Shown here one piece after another: positions 1 to 6,550 of a DNA stretch of 7,593 nt. A program made the position numbers and the translations under genes. The stretch's first letter is position 1; the number at the start of each line of letters is the position of its first letter. Source of the stretch: Actinomycetota bacterium (GTDB lineage: Bacteria > Actinomycetota > Actinomycetes > Actinomycetales > Microbacteriaceae); NCBI GenBank assembly GCA_009927245.1, contig RFNI01000147.1, positions 1 to 7,593 of the forward strand. The letters run 5' to 3'. Below the pieces are notes generated by a model that was given only the letters and a program-made list of their open reading frames with translations, made no database searches and was not told where the DNA came from.

Positions 1-68
1 TTTGGTTTGGCGGTTGATCTGGTGAAACTCCAGAACCGACGGTTAAAGTCCGGATGGTAGAAGAACAG
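1..68 (+). promoter_or_regulatory. FMN riboswitch (RFN element), 3' half of the aptamer
   Basis: This is the 3' part of an FMN-sensing aptamer, cut by the window edge. The conserved RFN block is clear: GATCTGGTGAAACTCCAG (a CTGG/CCAG stem closing a GTGAAACT loop), then ACCGACGGTTAAAGTCCGGATGG, then AGAAG. This matches the family pattern of a GTGA-loop hairpin followed by CCGAC, AGTCCGGATGG and AGAAG. The 5' half (the AGGG..GAAATTCCC and GCCCGCGAGC blocks) would lie upstream of base 1, and the exact 3' end of P1 cannot be fixed without it. The element lies directly upstream of ribD, so FMN is expected to repress the downstream riboflavin operon. The family assignment is secure. Whether it works through transcription or translation is judged from the following leader. 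Confidence 0.93.
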
Positions 69-147
69 AAGGCTAGCCCCTTTTAAGGGTTTAGCCTTTG
101 GTCGCCTGCCGACCATGCCCCGAAGTGCTTCTTTAGGAAGGCTCGGG
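69..147 (+). promoter_or_regulatory. riboswitch expression platform with SD-sequestering hairpins
   Basis: Three hairpins lie between the aptamer and the ribD start. Hairpin A pairs AAGGCTA (69-75) with TAGCCTT (92-98) and has an inner CCCT/AGGG stem. Hairpin B pairs GGTCG (100-104) with CGACC (110-114). Hairpin C pairs CCCGA (119-123) with TCGGG (143-147) and CTTC (128-131) with GAAG (137-140), enclosing the ribD Shine-Dalgarno AGGAAGG (135-141). No U-tract follows any of them, so a translational switch fits better than an intrinsic terminator. AAGGCT occurs twice (69-74 and 138-143), so AGCCTT (93-98) can pair either with the aptamer-proximal copy or with the SD copy. The hairpins are seen directly; the switching logic is inferred. 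Confidence 0.7.
135..141 (+). promoter_or_regulatory. ribD ribosome binding site
   Basis: AGGAAGG sits 6 bases before the ATG at 148 and decides the start over the upstream in-frame ATG at 115. It lies wholly within the 3' side of leader hairpin C, and its last bases belong to the AAGGCT copy that can pair with 93-98. It is therefore the probable output point of the riboswitch. Confidence 0.75.
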
Positions 148-1170
148 ATGACAAATCTCAGTGTGTTTGAACCGGCGATGCGCCGTGCACTTGAGCTAGC
201 TGCACTCGGACCAGCCTATGGAGTCAACCCTCAGGTTGGCGCTCTAATTCTCGATAAAGACTTGAATGTTATTGCTGAAGGTTTTCACAAGGGCTCTGGA
301 ACTCCTCACGCGGAAGTTGATGCTCTCAGCAAGCTAGCTAGTGTTCCTGAAGGCTCAACTGCTGTTGTCACCTTAGAGCCATGCAATCACACCGGCAGAA
401 CTGGTCCATGTGCTCAAGCACTAATTGCTGCTGGTATTTCACGAGTTGTCTATGCAACTAAGGATCCAGGTAATGAATCAGCTAATGGAGCACAGACTCT
501 CAAAGATGCCGGTGTTGAAGTTATCTTCGGTGTTCTAGAGGATCAAGCCAAAAAGCAGGGTCGTATCTGGCTAACTGCAATGCAGAAGCAGAGACCTTTC
601 ATTACCTTGAAGTGGGCTCAGACTCTTGATGGCAGAAGCGCTGCTAGCGATAAGACCAGTAAATGGATTACTGGTTCTGTTGCCAGAGAAGATGTCCACT
701 TCAGAAGATCTCAGTTGGATGCAATCTTGGTGGGAACTGGAACAGTCAAATACGACAACCCAGATCTAACTGCTCGTAAGCCAGATGGTTCTAGATACGA
801 ACACCAACCTCTTCGTGTTGTTGTTGGCAAGAGTGAACTCTCCCCTGACCTTAGAGTCTTCAACGACGAAGCACCGACGGTTCAACTAAAGACTCATGAC
901 TTGAACGATGTGCTTTCTCAGCTCTGGGTTAGAGGAACAAGACATGTCCTGGTTGAAGGTGGAGCAGAGATAGCCAGTGAGTTTATTCAGCAGAGACTAT
1001 TTGATGAAGTGCTGATCTATCAAGCACCGCTTTTGTTAGGTGGAAGCAATGTTGCTGTTACCGATATCGGTATCAACACCATGGCAGATGCTTTGCAGTT
1101 GACCTTTGTTGAGATCAAACAGCTAGGTGCTGATTTGTTTATTAGAGCCACACCAAAAGGAGAGAAGTAA
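148..1170 (+). CDS. ribD: RibD, bifunctional diaminohydroxyphosphoribosylaminopyrimidine deaminase / 5-amino-6-(5-phosphoribosylamino)uracil reductase
   Basis: This enzyme catalyses the second and third steps of riboflavin synthesis in the cytosol: deamination of the GTP-derived pyrimidine, then NADPH-dependent reduction of the ribose chain. The 340-residue product has the family's usual length. The N-terminal deaminase domain (about 1-145) has a complete zinc site: HAE at 54-56 (His54, proton-shuttling Glu56) and PCNHTGRTGPC with Cys79 and Cys88. The C-terminal reductase domain starts near 150 and shows the ITLKWAQTLDGR and SKWITG substrate/NADPH segments, LVGTGT, and VEGGAEIASEF near 269. 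I chose the ATG at 148 because AGGAAGG (135-141) lies 6 bases upstream and the protein then begins just ahead of the conserved MRRALELA helix. The in-frame ATG at 115 lacks an SD and sits inside the leader hairpins. The stop overlaps the ribE start by one base (TAATG). First gene of the operon, under the FMN riboswitch. Confidence 0.97.
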   Translation: MTNLSVFEPAMRRALELAALGPAYGVNPQVGALILDKDLNVIAEGFHKGSGTPHAEVDALSKLASVPEGSTAVVTLEPCNHTGRTGPCAQALIAAGISRVVYATKDPGNESANGAQTLKDAGVEVIFGVLEDQAKKQGRIWLTAMQKQRPFITLKWAQTLDGRSAASDKTSKWITGSVAREDVHFRRSQLDAILVGTGTVKYDNPDLTARKPDGSRYEHQPLRVVVGKSELSPDLRVFNDEAPTVQLKTHDLNDVLSQLWVRGTRHVLVEGGAEIASEFIQQRLFDEVLIYQAPLLLGGSNVAVTDIGINTMADALQLTFVEIKQLGADLFIRATPKGEK

Positions 1171-1765
1171 TGTTTACCGGAATCATTGAAGAACTGGGCA
1201 AGGTAGTGGCTATTGAAGAACAGCCCGATGCGCTAAGACTTACCATTGAAGGCCCCCTTGTTACCAGCGACATCAAGCGTGGTGACTCTATTGCCTGCAG
1301 CGGAACCTGTTTGACTGCAATTGAGATTGAGAATGGAACCTTCACAGCAGATGTGATGCATGAGACCATCAGACTTACCAGCATGAACGGTGTGAAGGTT
1401 GGAGATGTCATCAACCTAGAGCGTGCGATGACCATGAACACTCGTTTTGGTGGACACCATGTTCAGGGACACGTTGATGGTGTTGGTGAGTTTATCTCTA
1501 GAGAAGCTAGTGAGAACTGGGACTGGGTAAGGATCAGAATCCCAGTTGAACTAATGAAGTATGTAGTGCTGAAGGGTTCAATCACCCTAGACGGCATCTC
1601 ACTGACAGTAAATGAATGGGTGAAGACTTTGTTGGTCTTTCCTTGATTCCAGAGACACTGAAGGTAACAACCCTCGGCTATAAGAGCCCAGGTGACAAGG
1701 TCAACGTTGAAGTTGACATCATGGCCAAGCACATCGAACGACTACTAGAAAGCAGAAACAACTAA
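1170..1765 (+). pseudogene. ribE: RibE, riboflavin synthase (alpha subunit), interrupted by one apparent frameshift
   Basis: Riboflavin synthase dismutates two 6,7-dimethyl-8-ribityllumazine molecules to riboflavin and the pyrimidine that RibH reuses. The start ATG follows AGGAGA (1158-1163) and overlaps the ribD stop. The first lumazine-binding repeat opens with the hallmark MFTGIIEELG. The second begins around residue 97 with HHVQGHVDGVGEF. The frame is clean to Glu149 (base 1616), where reading on gives an unrelated tail and a stop at 1644-1646. Starting again at 1619 in the other frame gives GEDFVGLSLIPETLKVTTLG, the conserved end of the second repeat, and continues to TAA at 1763-1765. 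One missing base after 1616 (GAA[G]TGGGT, restoring VNEVGEDF) gives a normal 198-residue protein. The restored stop again makes a TAATG overlap with ribBA, showing that the second frame is the ancestral one. Family call is certain. Whether the shift is real or a sequence error is open; I favour error. Confidence 0.9.
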
Positions 1766-3008
1766 TGGCACTTGCAACTATCGAACAGGCACTAAGGCCT
1801 TACGTTCAGGTAAGCCTGTTCTTGTAGCGGACGATGAGAATCGTGAAATGAGGGCGATGCCATCATGGCAGCGGAGTTCATGACTACCGAGTGGATGGCT
1901 TGGTTTGTAAACAGGACCTCTGGTTACCTCTGTGCTCCGATGGATGAACACACTGCTAACCAGCTAGAGCTTCCTCTGATGACAACCAACAACCAAGACC
2001 CACACGCAACCAACTACACCGTTACCGTAGACGCTGCAGCTCGTGAGAGCACCGGTATATCGGCCGCTGATCGTGCCTAACCTGCAAGAACACTGGCTAG
2101 CAGTACCGCTGGTCCTGAATCCTATTAGACCAGGTCACATCCTGCCACTACGTGCTCACCCACACGGTGTCTTTGGTAGACGCGGTCACACCGAAGCAGC
2201 TGTTGATCTACTAAAGCTTGCTGGTCTATCCCCTGTTGCAATCATCGGTGAGATGGTGAACCAAGACGGTTCAATGATGAGATTCGATGACTTGGTGCAG
2301 GTTGGGGAGAGTGAAGGCATTGTTCTGATCACAGTTGCTCAACTGGTTGAGTACCTAGAACTGAACTCAATTCAGTTGGTAACCACACCTAACAACAGAA
2401 TTCGTTTCGAAGCAGAAGCTAACGTTCCAACTATTCACGGAACCTTCAAGCTTCGTGGTTACTACGACATCAAAACCGGTGCAGATCACGTTGCCATCAT
2501 CAAAGGCAATCCAACCGGTAAAGAAGTTCTAGTTCGCCTTCACAGCGAATGCATTACCGGTGAAGCATTTGGTTCATTGAAGTGTGAATGTGGACCTCAG
2601 TTGCAATATGCAATGGACATGATTGAAGCTGACCCTAACGGTGGAATTGTTATCTACCTAAGAGGTCAAGAAGGTCGCGGTATTGGTCTTTTAAACAAGC
2701 TCAAGGCCTATGCCCTTCAAGAACAGGGACTCGACACAGTTGAGGCCAACCTAGCTCTAGGTCTTCCTTCAGAAGCTAGAGAATATGGTGCCGCAGTTTC
2801 TATTCTCAGAGAGCTCGGGGTCAAGAGCGTAAGACTAATGACAAATAACCCAGCCAAAGCTAACTTCCTAACCGAAGCTGGTATACCGGTTTCTTCCTAT
2901 GTTCCAGTCATAGTTGGTGAAGCAATTCAAAACCTTGGCTACCTAGAAACAAAGAGATCAAAGATGGGTCACCGTCTACCTGAGATCATCGCAGAAATGG
3001 AAAACTAA
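1765..3008 (+). pseudogene. ribBA: RibBA, bifunctional 3,4-dihydroxy-2-butanone-4-phosphate synthase / GTP cyclohydrolase II, N-terminal half frame-disrupted
   Basis: RibBA makes both entry substrates of the pathway: the DHBP four-carbon unit from ribulose 5-phosphate, and the pyrimidine from GTP. Read across frames, the DHBP domain begins MALATIEQAL at 1765 and continues with the acidic active-site loop VADDENRE-EGD (1824-1858), TSGYLCAPM, NQDPHATNYTVTVD, TGISAADRA, then IRPGHILPLRA and the GHTEAAVDL catalytic segment. Frame breaks fall near 1795, 1848, 2078, 2088 and 2123, and their corrections sum to 1248 bases, giving 415 residues, the family's usual size. From 2124 onward the frame is intact. 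The GTP cyclohydrolase II domain has the three zinc cysteines in SECITGEAFGSLKCECG (restored Cys264, Cys275, Cys277), YLRGQEGRGIGLL with the catalytic Arg, DTVEANLALGLP, NNPAK and the closing KMGHRL. The stop overlaps the ribH start (TAATG). Product identity is certain; functional integrity of the DHBP half is not. Confidence 0.9.
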
Positions 3009-3466
3009 TGGCAGGCCACGCTCCAAAACTAGAAATCGATGCAAGAGATCTTGCAGTAACAATCATCGTCACCTCTTGGCACACCGAGATTGCTGACGCA
3101 CTACTTGCTGGTGCAGAGAGATCTCTAAAAGCAGCTGGTAACGATGTTTACTCAATCATCAAAGTGCCGGGTGCCTTTGAACTACCGCTAGCAGCTAAGT
3201 GGGCTATCGACGATGGTGCTGATGTTGTTATTGCTCTAGGTGTTGTCATCAAGGGTGAAACCCCTCACTTTGACTTTGTCTGTGACTCAGCTACTGCAGG
3301 TCTTACCCAAGTTCAACTGGAGACAGATACCCCAATTGGCTTTGGATTACTAACCGTAGACAACCTGCAGCAGGCTCTAGATAGAGCTGGATTACCAGGC
3401 AGCAAAGAAGATAAAGGTGCAGAAGCAGTCGAGGCTGCTATCAGTATGGCAATGCTTCGCTCATAG
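3008..3466 (+). CDS. ribH: RibH, 6,7-dimethyl-8-ribityllumazine synthase
   Basis: Lumazine synthase condenses the RibD-derived ribitylaminouracil with the RibBA-derived DHBP to form the substrate of RibE. In actinobacteria and other bacteria it usually forms cytosolic pentamers or 60-mer capsids. The 152-residue product has normal length. Visible family motifs are TSWHTEIADALLAGA (about 22-36), VPGAFELPLAAK near 54 (ribityl binding), ALGVVIKGETPHFDFVC (about 76-92, including the catalytic His of PHFDF) and IGFGLLTVDNLQQALDRAG near 109. The C-terminal GAEAVEAAISMA helix is also typical. The start overlaps the ribBA stop by one base and has only a weak purine stretch (TGGAAAA) upstream, so translational coupling is likely. 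It closes the riboflavin operon and is followed by a short hairpin spacer. Confidence 0.97.
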   Translation: MAGHAPKLEIDARDLAVTIIVTSWHTEIADALLAGAERSLKAAGNDVYSIIKVPGAFELPLAAKWAIDDGADVVIALGVVIKGETPHFDFVCDSATAGLTQVQLETDTPIGFGLLTVDNLQQALDRAGLPGSKEDKGAEAVEAAISMAMLRS

Positions 3467-3470
3467 ACTA

Positions 3471-3491
3471 TTTCTGTTACCTAAACAGAAA
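3471..3491 (+). other. perfect 8-bp stem-loop between ribH and the next gene
   Basis: TTTCTGTT (3471-3478) is the exact complement of AACAGAAA (3484-3491), with a 5-base loop. It starts 5 bases after the ribH stop. No T-run follows (the next bases are AGGGCATC), so it does not look like an efficient intrinsic terminator. Its 3' arm overlaps the AAAAGGG Shine-Dalgarno (3489-3495) of the following membrane protein gene, so it could damp that gene's translation or mark an mRNA processing point. Confidence 0.55.
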
Positions 3492-3499
3492 AGGGCATC

Positions 3500-3874
3500 A
3501 TGGACGATTCAACTAAAGAACTACTAATCCACATTTTCTTAGTACTGCACATCCTCGGTATTGCAGTATTGCTAGCTGGCTTCTTCAACAACATGAAGGA
3601 TCTAACCAAGGGCATCAAGGTATCCCCTGGCATCCTGCACGGTTCTTACCTAATGCTGGCAACCGGTCTTGCCATGGCAGGTCTAGCGGTTGACCCAACC
3701 AAACTAAATGCAGTTGTAATTGCTCTAAAGAGCATCTCGCTAACTGTCATCTTCTTCATCGCATACACATTTCGCAAGAAGGAGAACCCTCCGGTTTGGG
3801 CAGTTCCAGCAATCGTAGGACTAACCACCCTTAACATCGTGCTAGCTATCTTTGGATCTGTTTCTGGAGACTAA
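3500..3874 (+). CDS. small four-helix integral membrane protein, function unknown
   Basis: I do not recognise this family with certainty. The 124-residue product has four evident membrane segments at about residues 8-29, 44-64, 70-91 and 98-121, with short charged connections (NNMKDLTKGIK after helix 1, RKKENPP after helix 3). A histidine pair is visible in helix 1 (His11, His17) and another His (His47) at the head of helix 2. Such spacing occurs in small haem-binding or carrier-like membrane proteins, but no defining motif is present and no cofactor should be assumed. The SD is AAAAGGG (3489-3495), 4 bases before ATG. It lies 33 bases after ribH on the same strand, so co-transcription with the riboflavin operon is plausible. 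Its size and four helices do not match the larger known riboflavin importers (RibU, PnuX/RibM). The stop codon abuts the stop of the convergent permease gene. Confidence 0.85.
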   Translation: MDDSTKELLIHIFLVLHILGIAVLLAGFFNNMKDLTKGIKVSPGILHGSYLMLATGLAMAGLAVDPTKLNAVVIALKSISLTVIFFIAYTFRKKENPPVWAVPAIVGLTTLNIVLAIFGSVSGD

Positions 3875-3927
3875 CTAACGCAAGAACAAAGCAGTTAGTC
3901 GGCGGGTTGTGAAATATAGCCCGCCGA
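3869..3927. terminator. candidate bidirectional terminator: two consecutive inverted repeats at the convergent gene junction
   Basis: GACTAACT (3869-3876) pairs perfectly with AGTTAGTC (3893-3900) across a 16-base loop and spans both stop codons. Immediately after, and sharing two bases, TCGGCGGG (3899-3906) pairs perfectly with CCCGCCGA (3920-3927) across a 13-base loop. The second repeat is far more GC-rich than its surroundings. Neither is followed by a good T-run on either strand, so termination would be non-canonical. The second repeat lies inside the 3' end of the minus-strand permease gene. The inverted repeats are seen directly; the terminator role is inferred from position. Confidence 0.5.
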
Positions 3928-4720
3928 TTATCATTACGACGAAGTAAAGGGCATGACCTAGCATGGCCCAGTTCAAAACACCTAGAGTTAGCCCTCTAAT
4001 CAATTCAATTGCTTGCCAAAGTGGCAGAGCTTGAATAAACCACTGCACCGCCTCAGGGTAGATGCTCAGCGGGTAGAAGGTTCCAGAGAATAGGAACATC
4101 GGTAGCATCACAAACTGGATCCACTGCATCTGCTGATGATTCTTCAGGTAACTGGTAACACCCATACCAACAGAGGCAAAACCAAAGGCAACCAATACAG
4201 CTGCAGGAATAGCCAGCAATCCCCAGATAGATGGAATCAAACCCATTCCAGAGACAACAGCCATAAACCCAATTGCATATGCAAGACCTCTTAGAAGTGC
4301 CCAACCAATCTCACCGAGGGCAACATCTAGAGTTCCCATCGAAGTTGAGAGCATCCCGTTATAAACCTTGCCAAAATGCATCTTGAAGAACACGTTCCAG
4401 GTCGAGTCATAGATAGCACCGTTCATCGCTGATGTTGCTAAAAGAGCAGGAGCTATGAACTGCGCATAGGTAATTGGATTACCCGCACCATCAGTACTGC
4501 CATCAATAAACTGACCAATTCCATAACCAAAAGCTAGTAGATAGAACACTGGCTCAACAAAGCCAGAGGCAACTACCATCCAGGTTGAAGACTTCAGAGC
4601 ATAGTATCCACGTTCTAGGACAACTCCTGGTCTACCGGAGTAAACACCAGCACCCATCTTGCCTTTACGCTTCTCAGCGATTGCGATAGCTGAATCAACC
4701 GCTGTATTGATCAAACTCAT
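3875..4720 (-). CDS. ABC-2 type transporter permease (second permease of a two-permease exporter)
   Basis: Membrane subunit of an ABC exporter in the DrrB/NodJ-like ABC-2 family; it works with the ATPase encoded two genes upstream. The 281-residue product has a cytoplasmic N-terminus ending in ERGYYALKSS, then about six membrane segments: roughly 46-66 (with the family-typical SGFVEPVFYLLAFGYGIG), 86-105, 140-160, 165-190, 203-220 and 254-272. The PMFLFSGTFYP motif at 207-217 is the conserved ABC-2 signature region before the last helices. The SD is AGAGG (4733-4729), 8 bases before the ATG, which overlaps the upstream permease's TGA stop in an ATGA junction. The transported substrate cannot be read from the sequence; relatives export drugs, lipids or oligosaccharides. 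The gene ends one base from the + strand membrane protein's stop. Confidence 0.93.
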   Translation of the reverse strand: MSLINTAVDSAIAIAEKRKGKMGAGVYSGRPGVVLERGYYALKSSTWMVVASGFVEPVFYLLAFGYGIGQFIDGSTDGAGNPITYAQFIAPALLATSAMNGAIYDSTWNVFFKMHFGKVYNGMLSTSMGTLDVALGEIGWALLRGLAYAIGFMAVVSGMGLIPSIWGLLAIPAAVLVAFGFASVGMGVTSYLKNHQQMQWIQFVMLPMFLFSGTFYPLSIYPEAVQWFIQALPLWQAIELIRGLTLGVLNWAMLGHALYFVVMIIGGLYFTTRRLTALFLR

Positions 4721-5574
4721 TTAGCTAACCTCTTCACAAAGATTCGGTGTGACCAGGTAATACCGATAACAGCCATCACCAACATCAGACCCCAGTGCAC
4801 ATACAACAACCAGGACTCAATAGGCATGCCATAGGACATCGCTCTACCTAAGTTAGTGGCATGCCACTGGGGAGAAATCCAACCAATCCACTGCAGATAG
4901 ATAGGCATTGAAGTAATTGGGTAGAAAGTTCCAGAGAACATAAACATCGGAGTAATTACAAATCTTCCGATCAGAGCGAACATGCCATCGTCATCTTTGA
5001 TGCTCGCAGATAAGCCGAGCATGATTGCAGCAAAGCCAAATCCTGCTGTTGTTGAAACAAGTAACAAGATCGGAATTGACTCCCAGGTAATGGCTCCAAA
5101 GGCTAAAAGACACAACTCATACATAAACACCTGAATCACACATCGAGCCATCGCTGCCAGCATGATGCCATCAACAATCTGCTTACCGGTAATTGCAGTT
5201 GAGTTCATTGAGAAGAAGGTTCTATCCCAGACAAAACCTTCTAGGGTAGGCCAGGTAACCTCATCCATCGCTCCTTGAATACCAGCTGTTGCCAAGAGTG
5301 CTGGGGCTAGGAAGGTTAGGTAGCTAACCCCATCAATGGCGTCAGGGCCAAGAGATGAATCAACTAGCGTGCCAACACCGATACCGATAGAAAGCAAATA
5401 CAAACTAGGGTTACCGATACCAAAGGCAAGAATGCTTGCCCACCACTTAATCATGTTGCGGATTCTGTTCTCAGCAACAAAGAGAGCACCGAAACGAATG
5501 CTCACCTGAGGATCAACTAGCTTGGCTGCTCCTACCCAGTTCACCTTAGTTTCAGATCTGACATCAAGAGACAT
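4717..5574 (-). CDS. ABC-2 type transporter permease (first permease of a two-permease exporter)
   Basis: Membrane subunit of the same exporter. The 285-residue product has a hydrophilic N-terminus to about 40, then membrane segments near 45-70 (GNPSLYLLSIGIGVGTL), 86-105, 135-160, 166-192, 203-222 and 256-274. PMFMFSGTFYP (209-219) parallels the PMFLFSGTFYP of its neighbour, and both carry APALLAT at the second helix. Sequence outside these motifs differs widely, so this is an old paralogous pair rather than a recent duplication. The start codon overlaps the ATPase stop by one base (TAATG) with no strong SD of its own, pointing to translational coupling. Two distinct permeases behind one ATPase suggest a heterodimeric channel with an ATPase homodimer. 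Substrate unknown. Confidence 0.93.
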   Translation of the reverse strand: MSLDVRSETKVNWVGAAKLVDPQVSIRFGALFVAENRIRNMIKWWASILAFGIGNPSLYLLSIGIGVGTLVDSSLGPDAIDGVSYLTFLAPALLATAGIQGAMDEVTWPTLEGFVWDRTFFSMNSTAITGKQIVDGIMLAAMARCVIQVFMYELCLLAFGAITWESIPILLLVSTTAGFGFAAIMLGLSASIKDDDGMFALIGRFVITPMFMFSGTFYPITSMPIYLQWIGWISPQWHATNLGRAMSYGMPIESWLLYVHWGLMLVMAVIGITWSHRIFVKRLAK

Positions 5575-6527
5575 TACTCGACCAAGGTTCTTCCAGTTAG
5601 GCGAAGGAAGACATCCTCAAGAGATGATCTACGAACCAGTGAGGTAACTGGTTCAAGTCCTAGCTTCACAATTTGTTCTAGACACTTCTCACCTGATTGC
5701 GCATAGACCAAGATTCGGTCAGGTAGCACTTCCAGACGCTCACCAATACCTTTTAGCTTCTCTGCCACAACTATGTTGTTTTCACTACCAAAACGGACTT
5801 CAAGAACTTCCTTGCTGGAATACTTCTTGATTAGCTCTGCAGGTGAACCCTCAGCCATGATCTTGCCCTTATCCATAACCATCAAACGGTCACAGAGCTG
5901 TTCAGCTTCATCCATATAGTGGGTGGTAATAACCAAAGTCACACCCTGTTCCTTTAGTCTGAACAATCTGTCCCAAAGGATGTGTCTAGCTTGAGGGTCA
6001 AGACCTGTGGTTGGTTCATCCAAAAGAAGAATCTCAGGCTCATTAATCAAACCTCTGGCGATGGTGAGTCTTCTCTTCATGCCTCCGGAGAGTTCTTCAG
6101 TCTTGTTGTTGCGCTTCTCAACTAGTTGAGCAAACTCCAGAAGCTCTTCGATCTTGCCCTTTAGCCATTTACGACTGAGACCAAAGTAACGACCGTAAAC
6201 CATTAGGTTCTCCCAGACCTTTAGTTCACGATCTAGGTTGTCCTGCTGTGGAACAACACCTAGGTGAGCTCTAATCTCAGGCCCTTGAGTGTTTGGATCT
6301 TTACCCAGGATGACCAAATCACCACCGGTTCGCTGGCTGGTAGCAGCAATCATCTTCATGGTGGTTGATTTACCAGCACCGTTTGGTCCCAGCAGACCAA
6401 AGGATTCACCTCTACGAACGGTGAAGTTCACACCATCGACAGCAACGAAGTCGCCGTATTTCTTGGTGAGTTCGGTTGCTGTAATCATTGCCTCGGGCAA
6501 AACTTTTTTGACTGCTTCTTTTGGCAC
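5574..6527 (-). CDS. ABC transporter ATP-binding protein, DrrA/NodI-like
   Basis: Cytosolic ATPase that powers the two ABC-2 permeases encoded after it. The 317-residue product has the full nucleotide-binding set: Walker A GPNGAGKST (47-55), Q-loop VPQQDNLD (92-99), signature LSGGMKRR (146-153), Walker B ILLLDEP (166-172) with D-loop GLD, and switch His203 in ITTHYMDEAE. The C-terminal 90 or so residues, ending SSLEDVFLRLTGR, are the extra domain typical of drug, lipid or Nod-factor exporter ATPases. The start is GTG, chosen because GAAGGA (6542-6537) lies 9 bases upstream. An internal ATG at residue 14 (6488) has only GAGG two bases away and would merely trim a loosely conserved N-terminus. 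First gene of the minus-strand operon, divergent from the methyltransferase gene. Confidence 0.95.
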   Translation of the reverse strand: MPKEAVKKVLPEAMITATELTKKYGDFVAVDGVNFTVRRGESFGLLGPNGAGKSTTMKMIAATSQRTGGDLVILGKDPNTQGPEIRAHLGVVPQQDNLDRELKVWENLMVYGRYFGLSRKWLKGKIEELLEFAQLVEKRNNKTEELSGGMKRRLTIARGLINEPEILLLDEPTTGLDPQARHILWDRLFRLKEQGVTLVITTHYMDEAEQLCDRLMVMDKGKIMAEGSPAELIKKYSSKEVLEVRFGSENNIVVAEKLKGIGERLEVLPDRILVYAQSGEKCLEQIVKLGLEPVTSLVRRSSLEDVFLRLTGRTLVE

Positions 6528-6550
6528 AGCGTTGTGTCCTTCTATCTAAG

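Noticed and set aside
69..98. Leader hairpin A as a rho-independent terminator
   Set aside because: Stem is good but the bases after it are TGGTCGCC, not a U-run; a translational role fits better.
115..147. Upstream in-frame ATG giving ribD an 11-residue extension (MPRSASLGRLG)
   Set aside because: No Shine-Dalgarno before 115, the segment lies within riboswitch leader hairpins, and the ATG at 148 has AGGAAGG at good spacing with the protein then matching family start.
1142..1732. Minus-strand open frames opposite ribE
   Set aside because: They mirror ribE coding sequence, with low-complexity Ser/Leu-rich products and no SD or homology that I can see.
2020..2062. In-frame deletion in the DHBP domain before TGISAADRA
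   Set aside because: VDAAARESTGIS has the same length as the usual VDAAxGVSTGIS form, so no deletion is needed; only residues ARE differ from the common pattern, possibly also a local sequence error.
1865..2080. Separate 71-residue gene
   Set aside because: It is the middle of the DHBP synthase domain of ribBA, isolated only by frame breaks on both sides.
2043..2123. GTG start at 2043 as a genuine start of a stand-alone GTP cyclohydrolase II
   Set aside because: The first 27 residues read in that frame are out-of-frame DHBP synthase sequence; real RibBA homology begins at IRPGH (2124), and DHBP-synthase residues continue well past it.
6289..6549. Plus-strand open frame of 86 codons opposite the ABC ATPase
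   Set aside because: It is antisense to the Walker A region of a strongly supported gene, has no recognisable motif, and is a shadow frame.
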